Shown in pieces: positions 44,120 to 54,368 of a stretch of 64,000 bases of DNA. The stretch comes from Burkholderia ubonensis (GTDB taxonomy: Bacteria; Pseudomonadota; Gammaproteobacteria; Burkholderiales; Burkholderiaceae): positions 1 to 64,000 of the forward strand of contig NZ_CADFEB010000001.1 in the NCBI RefSeq assembly GCF_902833085.1, given 5' to 3'. Below the pieces are notes generated by a model. That model searched no databases and was not told the DNA's origin. It saw only the letters and a program-made list of their open reading frames with translations. Numbering within the stretch: position 1 is the stretch's first letter; each line of letters opens with the position of its first letter. The position numbers were made by a program, and so were the translations under genes.

Positions 44120-46236
44120 GCCGTCTCCTCGCGCGCATGCCACGCGGCCGTCGCGTCGGTCAGCACGCCGTCGTGCATCTGGTAGATCCGGTCGACCATC
44201 GACAGGATCGACGCGTCGTGCGTGACGAGCACGATCGTGCACGGCAGCGTCAGCACGTTGCGGCAGATCTCGTGCGTCGTCGCCTGGTCGAGGTTCGACG
44301 AGAACTCGTCGAGGATCAGGAGCCGCGGCTCGCAGTACAGCGCCCGCGCGATCAGCAGCCGCTGCATCTGCCCGGCCGACAGGAACTTCTGCGTATCGCC
44401 GAGCGGCGTGTCATAGCGATGGTCGAGCCGCTCGATCTCGTCGTGGATGCACGCGAGCTTCGCGGCGTCGAACATCGCGCCGAGGCGCGGCGCGGGCGCG
44501 AAGTTCGTGATGTTGTCGCGGATCGTGCCGCGAAACAGCTGGTCCGACTGCGTGACCGCGGCCAGGTGCTTGCGGTATTGCCGCAGGTTCACTTCCGCGA
44601 GATCGGCGCCGCCCGCGCGCAGCGTGCCGGGCTCGGGCCGCACCAGCCCGCAGATCAGGTTCAGCAGCGTCGTCTTGCCGCTGCCGGTGCGCCCGACGAT
44701 CGCGATCTTGCCGCCGGCCGGCACGTCGAGATCGATGCCGCGCAGGATCGGCCGGTTGCCGCCCTTCGGCGTATACGACAGGCCGCGAATCGACAGCGCA
44801 CCGTCGAAGCCGTCCACCGGGCGCACCGGCGCATCCGGCGCCGGCTCCTCGGTTTCGGTCTGCAGCACGTCCGCGACGCGGTCCATGTGCACCTGCAGGA
44901 CCTTGCGGCGCACATAGAGCTGGATCGAATCGATGAACTTGTCCGCGAACAGGTTCTTGTACTGGATGAACGCGTAGATCACGCCGATCGTGCTCTTGCC
45001 GTGCATCACGAGCCATGCGCCGTAGGTGACGATCACGAGCTGCTCGACGTGCACGATCCCCTTCGAGATCGCGTCGAACATCAGCTGCAGCCGCTCCTGC
45101 TGGCGCATCGCCTGCAGCTTCTGCGTGAACGCGTTGACCCACAGGCTGCTGCGCGCGGTCTCGGCCGACAGCAGCTTGATCGAATGCGCGGAGCGGATGT
45201 TCTCGATCAGCAGCGCGTCGGCTTCCGCGCCGCGCGTGAGGATCTGCGACATCGCGTCCTGCAGGTGCGGCTGGATCGCGAGCCGGCTCAGCGCGAACAG
45301 CACCATCCCCGCGACGCTGATGGCGGCCAGCACCGGGCTGTAATACAGCATCAGCACCAGCGTCAGTACGCAGGTGACGATGTTGAGCAGCCCGCCGACG
45401 AGGCCGTCGACGAGAAAGCGCCCGACCTCCGACACCGACGACACGCGCGAGATCGAATCGCCGGTGTTGTGGAACAGGTAGTAGCCGATCGGCAGCCGCG
45501 CGAGATGGCCGACCATGTTCGACGACAGCTGCTGCGACACGATGTTGCGCAGGTAGCTCTTGATGTTGCCGACGAGGTTCGCGTACAGCGTGTCGAACAG
45601 GAACACGATCGCGAACACGATCGTCAGCAGCGTGAGGATGTCGACGTCGGTCTTCTTCAGCGCCTCGTCGATCGTCAGCTGCACGTACGACGGGCCGAGC
45701 AGCAGCAGGAGCTGCGCGGCCACGCCGCCCGCGATGCCGATCGCGAGGCTCTTGCGGATGCCGGTCAGCCCTTCGAGATAGTCGCGCAGGCGGATGCGGT
45801 CCGCCGGCCCCGCGTGCGTGAAGCCGATGTCCGGGTTCAGCTCGAGCGCGTAGCCGGAGATGTGCGTGAGCGCCTGCGCGAGCGGCAGCTTCGTCTCGCC
45901 GAGCGCCGGGTCGACGATGTGCACGCTGCCGTAGCCGACCTTCGTCAGCACGACGTAATGGTTCATGCCCCAGTGCAGGATGCACGGCGTCTTGAGCGCG
46001 TCGAGCTCGGATGCGTCGAACTGCAGCCCGCGCGCGCGCAGGCCGAGATCGTTCGAGATCTCCATCAGGTCGAAAAACGACAGGCCGGAATCGATCCTGA
46101 CCGGATAGCGGTTGCGCAGCGTGCGCAACGTCGTCTCGCGCCCGTGCCACGACGCGATCATCGCGAGGCAGGCCAGGCCGCACTCCGTCACCTCGTCCTG
46201 CAGGATCGGACGGACTTTACGCGGTTTGAAAAGCAT
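44116..46236 (-). CDS. C39-peptidase ABC exporter (PCAT) for double-glycine peptides
   Basis: A 706-residue fused protein. An N-terminal C39 protease (1-135), with catalytic Cys19 (in TECGLACL), His93 (in NHYVVL) and Asp109 (in VDPALGE), cleaves leaders after Gly-Gly. A six-helix membrane domain (about 160-440) follows, then an ATPase with Walker A GRTGSGKTT, an altered signature LSAGQ (usually LSGGQ) and Walker B LLILDEFSSNLD. The ATG at 46236 gives a start directly at the protease domain. It lies downstream of two small genes encoding double-glycine peptides, its expected cargo. Confidence 0.94.
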   Translation of the reverse strand: MLFKPRKVRPILQDEVTECGLACLAMIASWHGRETTLRTLRNRYPVRIDSGLSFFDLMEISNDLGLRARGLQFDASELDALKTPCILHWGMNHYVVLTKVGYGSVHIVDPALGETKLPLAQALTHISGYALELNPDIGFTHAGPADRIRLRDYLEGLTGIRKSLAIGIAGGVAAQLLLLLGPSYVQLTIDEALKKTDVDILTLLTIVFAIVFLFDTLYANLVGNIKSYLRNIVSQQLSSNMVGHLARLPIGYYLFHNTGDSISRVSSVSEVGRFLVDGLVGGLLNIVTCVLTLVLMLYYSPVLAAISVAGMVLFALSRLAIQPHLQDAMSQILTRGAEADALLIENIRSAHSIKLLSAETARSSLWVNAFTQKLQAMRQQERLQLMFDAISKGIVHVEQLVIVTYGAWLVMHGKSTIGVIYAFIQYKNLFADKFIDSIQLYVRRKVLQVHMDRVADVLQTETEEPAPDAPVRPVDGFDGALSIRGLSYTPKGGNRPILRGIDLDVPAGGKIAIVGRTGSGKTTLLNLICGLVRPEPGTLRAGGADLAEVNLRQYRKHLAAVTQSDQLFRGTIRDNITNFAPAPRLGAMFDAAKLACIHDEIERLDHRYDTPLGDTQKFLSAGQMQRLLIARALYCEPRLLILDEFSSNLDQATTHEICRNVLTLPCTIVLVTHDASILSMVDRIYQMHDGVLTDATAAWHAREETA

Positions 46237-46369
46237 GGGTCGGGCAGTCGCAGAACGCGGCGACACGGCGCCGGAGCCCGTCGAGGCGGGCCCGTGGCGC
46301 GTCGCGCGCAAAACGCAGGGGCGCAGCCGGGCGAGCCGGCTGCGGCGGCGGAACGGCGGGGCCGCCCGT

Positions 46370-46573
46370 TCAGTGTTCGGAGCCGAGCGACATCCGGAAC
46401 TGCTCGACGACGCGGGCCTGGTATTGGGACATCAGCCCTTGCAGAGTGGAACCGATCGACTGGTTCACCAGGTCGACCGTATAGGCGGCTGAATTGGAGT
46501 ACGACGACGCTCCGCCGCAAATCCGGCGGGCCTGATCTTCCGTGATGTCTCGCATTTTCGTGGCCTTCATCAT
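46370..46573 (-). CDS. Double-glycine leader peptide 1 (bacteriocin/microcin-like precursor)
   Basis: A 67-residue precursor. The leader (MRDITEDQARRICGG pattern; Gly-Gly at 20-21 from the first Met) has the hydrophobic spacing typical of C39 peptidase substrates. The mature part is 46 residues, beginning ASSYSNSAAY and ending MSLGSEH, without cysteine, Ser/Thr rich and amphipathic. Translation may begin at any of three in-frame ATGs; the third, after GAAGG, gives the shortest leader. It is not similar to a named microcin that I can recall. It sits 133 bases upstream of the PCAT gene. Confidence 0.75.
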   Translation of the reverse strand: MMKATKMRDITEDQARRICGGASSYSNSAAYTVDLVNQSIGSTLQGLMSQYQARVVEQFRMSLGSEH

Positions 46574-46782
46574 GTTTTCGGAATGCCTTCAAACCGTCAG
46601 CAGATCGAAATCAACCGCGCGTTTGAATTCTTTCATTCATACCCGGCAGTCCTTCCTCCCGATAATCGCCGCACGAAAATCAGGCATTATGATTCCCTGT
46701 AATTATTTCCGCGGCGACTGCATTTTTTACTTCTTGCTCCATTACGCATCGCGCGGGGGGCGCCTCCCCGCGCACGGCGATA

Positions 46783-46959
46783 TTACTTGCCGGTGTTATT
46801 GAAAGTCTTCGGGTTCTGCAGGTAATTGCCGAGGCTCGGCAGGAACTGGCCGAGCGCCGTCACCAGCGGCGCAGCGTCCACCGCAAGGCTGCCCAGCGAG
46901 CTGATCGGGCCGCCGCCATGCACGTTCCTGACCTGTTCCGTCGTCATGACCTTCATCAT
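46783..46959 (-). CDS. Double-glycine leader peptide 2 (bacteriocin/microcin-like precursor)
   Basis: A 58-residue precursor with an ideal ribosome site (GAGGAGAGA) before tandem ATGs. The leader MMKVMTTEQVRNVHGG ends in Gly-Gly at 15-16 and shares E/D-Q-x-R-x-I/V-x-GG with peptide 1. The mature 42-residue part starts GPISSLGSLAV and is hydrophobic and amphipathic in the middle (APLVTALGQFLPSLGNYL), ending in a polar PKTFNNTGK tail. It has no cysteine. It is the first gene of the minus-strand secretion unit, divergent from the TolC-family gene. Confidence 0.78.
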   Translation of the reverse strand: MMKVMTTEQVRNVHGGGPISSLGSLAVDAAPLVTALGQFLPSLGNYLQNPKTFNNTGK

Positions 46960-47179
46960 TCTCTCCTCGTAAAAAATAAAGATGATGCAAAGAACCTTCG
47001 TTGACATAAAAACGGCTTTTAATCATCGAGCGACTTTAAATGTAATAATCACTGCGATTACCAGCCGAATTCAGGCTATCATGCGAGCGCCTTCCAATTC
47101 AATGGAGGACACACTCTTACGCAGGTGCTTTCCCTCGCATCGAGTTCAGCGAAATTTCCGCTGTTTGAATTTTATTTTT

Positions 47180-47193
47180 TTTAAACGTTTAAA
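47180..47193. promoter_or_regulatory. Perfect 14-bp palindrome in peptide/tolC promoter region
   Basis: TTTAAACGTTTAAA is self-complementary and lies 46 bases upstream of the TolC-family start and 221 bases upstream of peptide 2. The region around it (46960-47238) is strongly AT rich, so it probably contains the divergent promoters. The palindrome is a candidate operator of an unknown regulator. Confidence 0.45.
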
Positions 47194-47238
47194 TCCGGCC
47201 GCAATCCGTTGCGGGACGGGGACAGAACGGAGACGGCC

Positions 47239-48660
47239 ATGTTTGAAACGAGGTGCGCGCGCCACACATCGATTTCTCGATATACGGGTAATTACCTATC
47301 AAGAAATCGATTTAGGAGGAATATTCGAATCGCGACGCTATCATTGGCCGCTGTAATCGTGGTAGCCGGCACCTCGAACGCGCAGGCGTTCTGCCTCGAC
47401 GCAGCGTACCAGTACGCGGTCGCGCACGATCCGCGCTACCAGCAGGCGCAGAGCGAATACGACGCGGCGCGACAGAAGTTTCCCGAGGCGCGCGCGCTGA
47501 TGCTGCCGCAGGCCACCGCGCAGCTCGAATGGGGCCGCTACGGCACGCACGCGAACCTGTTCGGCATCGACGTCAGCGGCTCGAATAACGCCGCGTACGG
47601 CGCCGCGCAGGTCACGCAGGCGCTGTTCAACCTCCCCTACCTGTACGACATGCGCCGCGCGACCGAATACGAGGAATCGGCGAAGCAGAAGCTGGAAGTC
47701 GCGAAGCAGGACCTGATCCTGCGCGTCGCGAACGCGTGCTTCGACCTGCTGAGCGCGCGCGAGAAACTGCAGTCGGCCGACGACGAAGTGAGCGCGTTGA
47801 CGCGGCTCGAAAGCGATACGCGCCGCATGGCGCAACTGGGCATGAAGACGATCGGCGACACTGCGGAGATCGAGGCGCGCCGCAGTCTCGCGCAATCGGA
47901 CGAAGCGCTCGCGCAGACCGACGTGGATGCGCGCCGCGCGCGCTACGAAACGCTGCTCGGCGCGACGATCGATTTCGCGCGCTGGCCGCGCCTCGCGCTG
48001 CGCGGCACGTCGCCGCGCATTCCGTCGGGCGACTACGCGCCGCAGGACAACCCGGCGTACCGGCAGGCGTATCGCGATGTCGAGGTCGCGCGGCTCGCCG
48101 CGAAGCGCATCGGCGCGGAGCACCTGCCGACCGTCGACCTGTTCGCGTCGTATTCGCGCGGGCTCAACCCGAACCTGCGCGGGCTGACCGATCGCTCGGA
48201 CTTCCACCAGAGCGCGGTCGGCGTGCAGGTGACGATCCCGATCTTCTCCGGCGGCAGCGTGTACTACCGGCAGGTCGAGGCCGAGCATGTGACGGCGCAG
48301 TATCGCAACCGGCTGCGCGAGGTCGAGGAGCAGTTGAGCACCGATCATCGCGAAGCGCTGTCCGCGCTGGACTCGATCGGCACGCGCATCCGCGCGCTGC
48401 AGCAGTCGCTGCAGGCCGCCCGGCTCGCGTATGACGCGTCGCTGAAGGCGCATCAGGTCGGGTACAGCACGACCTACGAAACGCTGAACCTGCGCCGCGA
48501 CATCTCGGGCATCCGGCAGAAGCTGTTCGACAGCTATCTCGACGCGCTCAAGCTGCAGCTGAAGCTGAAGAGCGTGCTGGGGACGCTCGACGAGCAATCG
48601 CTGGTGGCGGTGGACAGCTTCCTGCAGAGCAATGCGGCGGGCGGCGCGCGCGTGGAGTGA
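47239..48660 (+). CDS. TolC-family outer-membrane efflux/secretion channel
   Basis: A 473-residue TolC-like protein. Two outer-membrane efflux repeats (about 60-255 and 275-455) contain long coiled helices (DARRQ..., DDEVSALTRLESDTRRM) and the late GVQVTIPIFSGG strand. It would form the outer duct with the HlyD adaptor and PCAT exporter opposite. The start is uncertain: ATG at 47239 yields a 28-residue basic prefix before a normal signal peptide (LSLAAVIVVAGTSNAQA). A perfect AGGAGG at 47314-47319 precedes an ATT codon at 47323 that would give a standard signal peptide; see findings. Confidence 0.9.
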   Translation: MFETRCARHTSISRYTGNYLSRNRFRRNIRIATLSLAAVIVVAGTSNAQAFCLDAAYQYAVAHDPRYQQAQSEYDAARQKFPEARALMLPQATAQLEWGRYGTHANLFGIDVSGSNNAAYGAAQVTQALFNLPYLYDMRRATEYEESAKQKLEVAKQDLILRVANACFDLLSAREKLQSADDEVSALTRLESDTRRMAQLGMKTIGDTAEIEARRSLAQSDEALAQTDVDARRARYETLLGATIDFARWPRLALRGTSPRIPSGDYAPQDNPAYRQAYRDVEVARLAAKRIGAEHLPTVDLFASYSRGLNPNLRGLTDRSDFHQSAVGVQVTIPIFSGGSVYYRQVEAEHVTAQYRNRLREVEEQLSTDHREALSALDSIGTRIRALQQSLQAARLAYDASLKAHQVGYSTTYETLNLRRDISGIRQKLFDSYLDALKLQLKLKSVLGTLDEQSLVAVDSFLQSNAAGGARVE

Positions 48661-48671
48661 CGGGCGCGGCG

Positions 48672-49142
48672 TCAGCCCCGTGGCGGCGCGTCCGCCGCCG
48701 GGGGCAGCAGCACGACCGTGTCTTCCGGCCCGAGCACGCGCCCGTCCTGCGCGCGCAGCTCCAGCCTCCTGACGGGCAAGCCGTTCTTCCGGTCGACCAG
48801 CAGCACGTGCGCCTCGTCCGGCTCGAAGAAGAAATCCTCGCCCCACTGCCGGAGCGCCACGAGCAGCGGAAACAGGCCGCGTCCCTTCTCGGTCAGCACG
48901 TATTGCTGGTACGCGCCGCCGTCGGCCGCGGGCACCGCATCCAGGATGCCGTGCGCGACCAGGTTGCGCAGCCGGGCGGCCAGGATGTTCTTCGCAAGGC
49001 CGAGGCTCTTCTGGAATTCGCCGAACCGGCTCAGGCCGTCGAACGCGTCGCGCACGATCAGCAGCGACCACCAGTCGCCGATCGCGTCCAGCGGGCGCGC
49101 GACGCCGCATGAAGAGTCCTGGTGAGTGGTTCGCCTGTTCAT
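48672..49142 (-). CDS. HxlR-family transcriptional regulator
   Basis: A 156-residue winged-helix regulator of the HxlR type, recognised from PLDAIGDWWSLLIVRDAFDG, RFGEFQKSLGLAKNILAARL and the YVLTEKGRGLFPLLVALRQWG segment. The single Cys near residue 12 could be a redox sensor as in some relatives. It is divergent from a hydrolase-MFS pair, with three similar palindromes in the spacer (separate entries), and is likely to repress them and itself. Confidence 0.88.
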   Translation of the reverse strand: MNRRTTHQDSSCGVARPLDAIGDWWSLLIVRDAFDGLSRFGEFQKSLGLAKNILAARLRNLVAHGILDAVPAADGGAYQQYVLTEKGRGLFPLLVALRQWGEDFFFEPDEAHVLLVDRKNGLPVRRLELRAQDGRVLGPEDTVVLLPPAADAPPRG

Positions 49143-49172
49143 CGATACGTCCTGCCTGCCGTACATGCAATC

Positions 49173-49189
49173 GGTTGCAATATAAAACC
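49173..49189. promoter_or_regulatory. HxlR-type operator copy 1
   Basis: GGTTGCAATATAAAACC keeps the outer GGTT and AACC and the GCAA half-site of the repeats nearby. It lies about 31 bases upstream of the regulator's own start, suggesting autoregulation. Confidence 0.45.
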
Positions 49190-49298
49190 CTTCAAGCCGG
49201 AAATCAATTGCTTTCGAACGACGTGGCGTGACGCGTGATCGCGGCAATTGCAGCGCTCCGTGCAGCCCGACGATCCCGCACGACCTGACAATTCTCAC

Positions 49299-49315
49299 GG
49301 TTGCAAATTGAAACC
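49299..49315. promoter_or_regulatory. HxlR-type operator copy 2
   Basis: GGTTGCAAATTGAAACC is a near-perfect 17-bp palindrome with one mismatched pair. It sits 38 bases upstream of copy 3 (centre to centre), on the side facing the hydrolase gene. Confidence 0.5.
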
Positions 49316-49336
49316 ACCTTGCCTAGGATGTCAATC

Positions 49337-49353
49337 GGTTTCAACTTGAAACC
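49337..49353. promoter_or_regulatory. HxlR-type operator copy 3
   Basis: GGTTTCAACTTGAAACC is a perfect palindrome around a central C, 38 bases before the hydrolase ATG at 49392. The tight symmetry makes it the best operator of the three. Confidence 0.6.
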
Positions 49354-49391
49354 ACATTCTCCACTCACCCTACTATCGAAAGGAGCGCCCG

Positions 49392-50312
49392 ATGATCCGG
49401 TCCGACGCCACGTTCGGCGGCACTTTTCCGTTCGCCCCGCATTTCGACGACGCACCGGGTTTCCGGATGCACTACGTGGACGAAGGGCCACGCGACGGCG
49501 AGACGGTGCTGTGCCTGCACGGCGAGCCCACCTGGGGCTATCTGTTTCGCCACCTGATCCCGGTGCTGAGCCCCACTCACCGCGTCGTCGTGCCGGATCA
49601 CATGGGGTTCGGAAAAAGCGCGACGCCGCCGGATCGCAGCTACTGGCTGCAGGACCACATCGACAATCTGGAGCGGCTCGTCCTCGCGCTCGACCTCGAC
49701 CGCGTGACGCTCGTCATGCACGATTTCGGCGGCCCGGTCGGCATGGGGCTTGCCGCCCGCCATCCGCACCGCATCCGCCGCATCGTGTCGGCCAATGCGC
49801 CGACGCCGTTCGGCCAGCCCGACCTCGTCGAGCGCGTGACGGCGAACGGCCGCGCTTCACCGTGGTTCCGCTGGATCGCCGGCGCGGCGGCGGACGGCAG
49901 CCTCGCGGCCGTGCTCGGGCAGCTCGGCTTCAACATCCTGAGCACGCTGAAGCTCAACGGCTTCGAGAACCCCGCGATCATCACCGACGACTGGCTCGCC
50001 GCCTACGGCGCGCCGTTCGCGAGCCCGCCCGATTGCCTCGGCGCGATCGGCTGGGCGCAAGGCTTCGCCACCGGCGCGCACCGCTTCGAAGCGCCGGGCG
50101 AAGCGACCGTGCGCGCGATCGCCGACAAGCCCGCGCTCGCGATCTGGGGAGAAGCCGACCGCACGCTCGCGGCCGAGCATTTCCTGCCGCTCTTCACCGC
50201 GCTGTTCCCGGCCGCGTCCGTCGAGCGTCTCGCGGGCGTCGGCCACTACTGCCTCGAAGACGCGCCGCAGGCCGTCGCCAACCGGATCGCGCAGTTCATC
50301 CGGAACACCTGA
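49392..50312 (+). CDS. Alpha/beta-hydrolase, haloalkane dehalogenase-like
   Basis: A 306-residue hydrolase with the oxyanion motif HGEPTW (43-48), nucleophile Asp111 in MHDFGGPVG, an acid candidate in WGEADRTL (about 255-262) and His in GVGHYCLED near the C-terminus. Haloalkane dehalogenases have Trp after the nucleophile; here it is Phe, so the exact substrate may be an epoxide, an ester or a halogenated acid instead. It pairs with an MFS pump gene 43 bases on, both behind HxlR-type operators. Confidence 0.82.
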   Translation: MIRSDATFGGTFPFAPHFDDAPGFRMHYVDEGPRDGETVLCLHGEPTWGYLFRHLIPVLSPTHRVVVPDHMGFGKSATPPDRSYWLQDHIDNLERLVLALDLDRVTLVMHDFGGPVGMGLAARHPHRIRRIVSANAPTPFGQPDLVERVTANGRASPWFRWIAGAAADGSLAAVLGQLGFNILSTLKLNGFENPAIITDDWLAAYGAPFASPPDCLGAIGWAQGFATGAHRFEAPGEATVRAIADKPALAIWGEADRTLAAEHFLPLFTALFPAASVERLAGVGHYCLEDAPQAVANRIAQFIRNT

Positions 50313-50355
50313 GCGCGCTTCGTCCGCCCCATCCATCCCAACGGAGCCTACCGTC

Positions 50356-51552
50356 ATGTCCACCTGCACTGCACCGGCCCGGCGCGATGCGGTCTCGCCG
50401 CTGCACCGCTGGCTGGCGATCGCCGTCCTCGCCGTCGCCACCTTCACCATCGTCGTCACGGAGTTCGCGCCGATCGGGCTCCTGTCGTCGATCGCCGCCG
50501 ACCTGCACGCACGTCCGGCAACCGTCGGCCTCATCGTGTCGGCCTACGCGTGGATCGGCGCGGGCAGCGCGCTGCTGTCGGCCGTGCTGCCGAATCACTT
50601 TCCCCGCAAGCCGCTGCTGATCGGCCTGATGCTGCTGCTCGCGGCGTCGAGCGGCGTGTCCGCCGTCGCGCCCGCGTTCCCGGCGCTGATGCTGGCGCGC
50701 ATCGCCGGCGCGCTCGCGCACGGCGTGTTCTGGGCGATGGTCGCGGCGCTCGCCACGCAGATCGCGCCGCGCGACCGGCTCGGCCTCGCGACCGCCGTCG
50801 TGTTCGGCGGCATCTCGATCGCGAGCGTGCTCGGCGTGCCGATCGTCAACGTGATCGGCCAGCACTGGGACTGGCGGGTGGCGTTCGGCGCGCTGAGCGG
50901 GCTGAGCCTGCTGACGGCGCTGCTGATGGCCGCCGCGTTGCCGACGATCCGGGCCGAGGGCTCGGTCGGCGGCGCGGCGCTTGCCGGGGTGCTGCGCAAT
51001 CGCGCGCTGTGGATGGCCTATGCGGTCGCGATCTTCACGGTCGCCGCCCACTTCGGCGCGTTCACGTTCATCGAGCCGTATCTGCGGCAGATGCCGGGCG
51101 TCGCGCCCGCCGCCGTCGCGCTGCTGCTGTTTGCATTCGGCGCGGCGGGCCTGCTGGGCAACGTGCTGACGGGGCTTGCCATCGACCGTCATTTCAGGAC
51201 GGTGATCGTGATGGCGCTGGCGTTCATGTGCGCCGCGCTGATCGGGCTGGGCTGGCTCGTGCCGCGCGCCGGGACGGCTGCGGCGGTGGCGTGCCTGCTC
51301 GCGTGGGGCGCCGCGATTTCCGCGTTGTTCGTCGGCATCCAGACGTGGGTGCTGCGCGCGGGCGGCGCGGCCGCGATACCGGCGTCGGCGCTCTACACGA
51401 CGGTGTTCAACGGCGCATCCGGCATCGGCGCGATGCTCGGCGCGTCGATCCTTGCCCGCAGCGGGCTATCGGCGGTCATGCTCGCGGCGGGCGGCGGCGT
51501 CGCGTGCGCCGCGTGCCTCGTGGTCGCGGCCCGCCCGGGAGGCAAGGCGTGA
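50356..51552 (+). CDS. MFS efflux transporter (AraJ/SotB-like)
   Basis: A 398-residue major-facilitator protein with about 12 hydrophobic segments, typical of the DHA1-type sugar or drug efflux group: AVLAVATFTIVVTEFAPIGLL in helix 1 and GIQTWVLRAGGAAAIPASA in the C-terminal half. AACGGAG precedes the ATG. It follows the hydrolase gene and is likely cotranscribed, forming a convert-and-export module. Confidence 0.85.
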   Translation: MSTCTAPARRDAVSPLHRWLAIAVLAVATFTIVVTEFAPIGLLSSIAADLHARPATVGLIVSAYAWIGAGSALLSAVLPNHFPRKPLLIGLMLLLAASSGVSAVAPAFPALMLARIAGALAHGVFWAMVAALATQIAPRDRLGLATAVVFGGISIASVLGVPIVNVIGQHWDWRVAFGALSGLSLLTALLMAAALPTIRAEGSVGGAALAGVLRNRALWMAYAVAIFTVAAHFGAFTFIEPYLRQMPGVAPAAVALLLFAFGAAGLLGNVLTGLAIDRHFRTVIVMALAFMCAALIGLGWLVPRAGTAAAVACLLAWGAAISALFVGIQTWVLRAGGAAAIPASALYTTVFNGASGIGAMLGASILARSGLSAVMLAAGGGVACAACLVVAARPGGKA

Positions 51553-51699
51553 CGCGCGGAGCGCACGCGCGCGGCGCCGGCTGCCTGCACGCGTGCGGGG
51601 CGGCAAACACGGCAAACACCACACACGCGGCAGCCGCGCGCACCGCCCCGCGGCATCGAGCGCATGCGCGTCCGCTTGTGCGAACGCGCATGCGTGCGG

Positions 51700-53421
<1,722 letters not shown>

Positions 53422-53716
53422 TGCATGTCTCCCATGTCGATCTCCTTCAGGCTGGAAAAAGCACCTGATCCGCTGATGGCCGCCGGCGCGCCGACGGCCA
53501 TGCACCGGCTTCGTAGTATAGGGGGACAAAAAGGGTCAAACACGGCGGCCACGCTGAAATGCCCGCAATCCGCATCACGCACTGCATCACGCATCGCATC
53601 GCATCGCGGCGCGAAATTCTTCGGACAACCGCCCACGACGCGCGCCGATCTGCGAAGATAGCGCCCCCTCGTTTTCGCGCCGCGCGTTCTTCTTCGTCTT
53701 TCCGTCGTCTTTCCAT

Positions 53717-54241
53717 ATGGCATCACACAACGCACATCATGCGAGCGGCTTCGCGGCCGGCCTGATCGCAGCATTGCTCGTCGCGCAGGCCGGCGCGACC
53801 GGCCCCTGGCACCTCGGCATCCCCGCCGCATTCGCGGCCGGCGTCGCCGGCGGCACGGCGCCCGACTGGCTCGAGATCGCCTGGTGGAGCCGCAAGCGCC
53901 GCCTGTGGATCACGCACCGCACCGTCACGCACTGGGGCGTCGGCTGGGCCGCGCTGCTCGCGCTGGCGTGGCATGCGCTCACCCATCATCCGCACCCGCT
54001 GTGGGCCGCGCCGCTGTTCGGCTTCGCGTGCGGCGGCCTGATGCACCTGCTCGCCGACTGGCCCAACCCGCTCGGCGTGCCGTGGATCTGGCGGCGGCAT
54101 TCGCTCAAGCTGTGGAACAGCGGGCACTGCGACCTGATCGTCGTCGCCGCCGCGTGGGGCGGCGCGCTGTGGCTCGCGCAGTCGGTGTGGACGCGCGCGC
54201 CGGCGCTGCAGCACTGGCTCGGGTGGCTGCATCGCGTGTAG
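53717..54241 (+). CDS. YdjM-like membrane protein (LexA-regulated type metal-dependent hydrolase)
   Basis: A 174-residue inner-membrane protein of the YdjM/putative metal-dependent hydrolase family, with hydrophobic segments at about 8-25, 33-48, 74-90, 96-112 and 138-158. Conserved histidine/aspartate motifs are WITHRTVTHW (about 63-72) and HLLADWPNPLG. No LexA box was identified upstream. Function is unproven in the family. Confidence 0.8.
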   Translation: MASHNAHHASGFAAGLIAALLVAQAGATGPWHLGIPAAFAAGVAGGTAPDWLEIAWWSRKRRLWITHRTVTHWGVGWAALLALAWHALTHHPHPLWAAPLFGFACGGLMHLLADWPNPLGVPWIWRRHSLKLWNSGHCDLIVVAAAWGGALWLAQSVWTRAPALQHWLGWLHRV

Positions 54242-54368
54242 CGGTTTCCGGCGCGCACGCGCCGCGTCTGGCACACTGACGGTTCGCGCGCGCCGTGCGG
54301 CATCGGCGCGCTTGCACTTCGCATGAGCCGGGCTTGAGCCCTGGCTTGAGCCCTATTTAGCCGCATCG

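Noticed and set aside
41144..44185. A 1013-codon plus-strand frame opposite the HlyD and acyltransferase-like genes
   Set aside because: It mirrors real genes with strong motifs and overlapping starts and has no support of its own.
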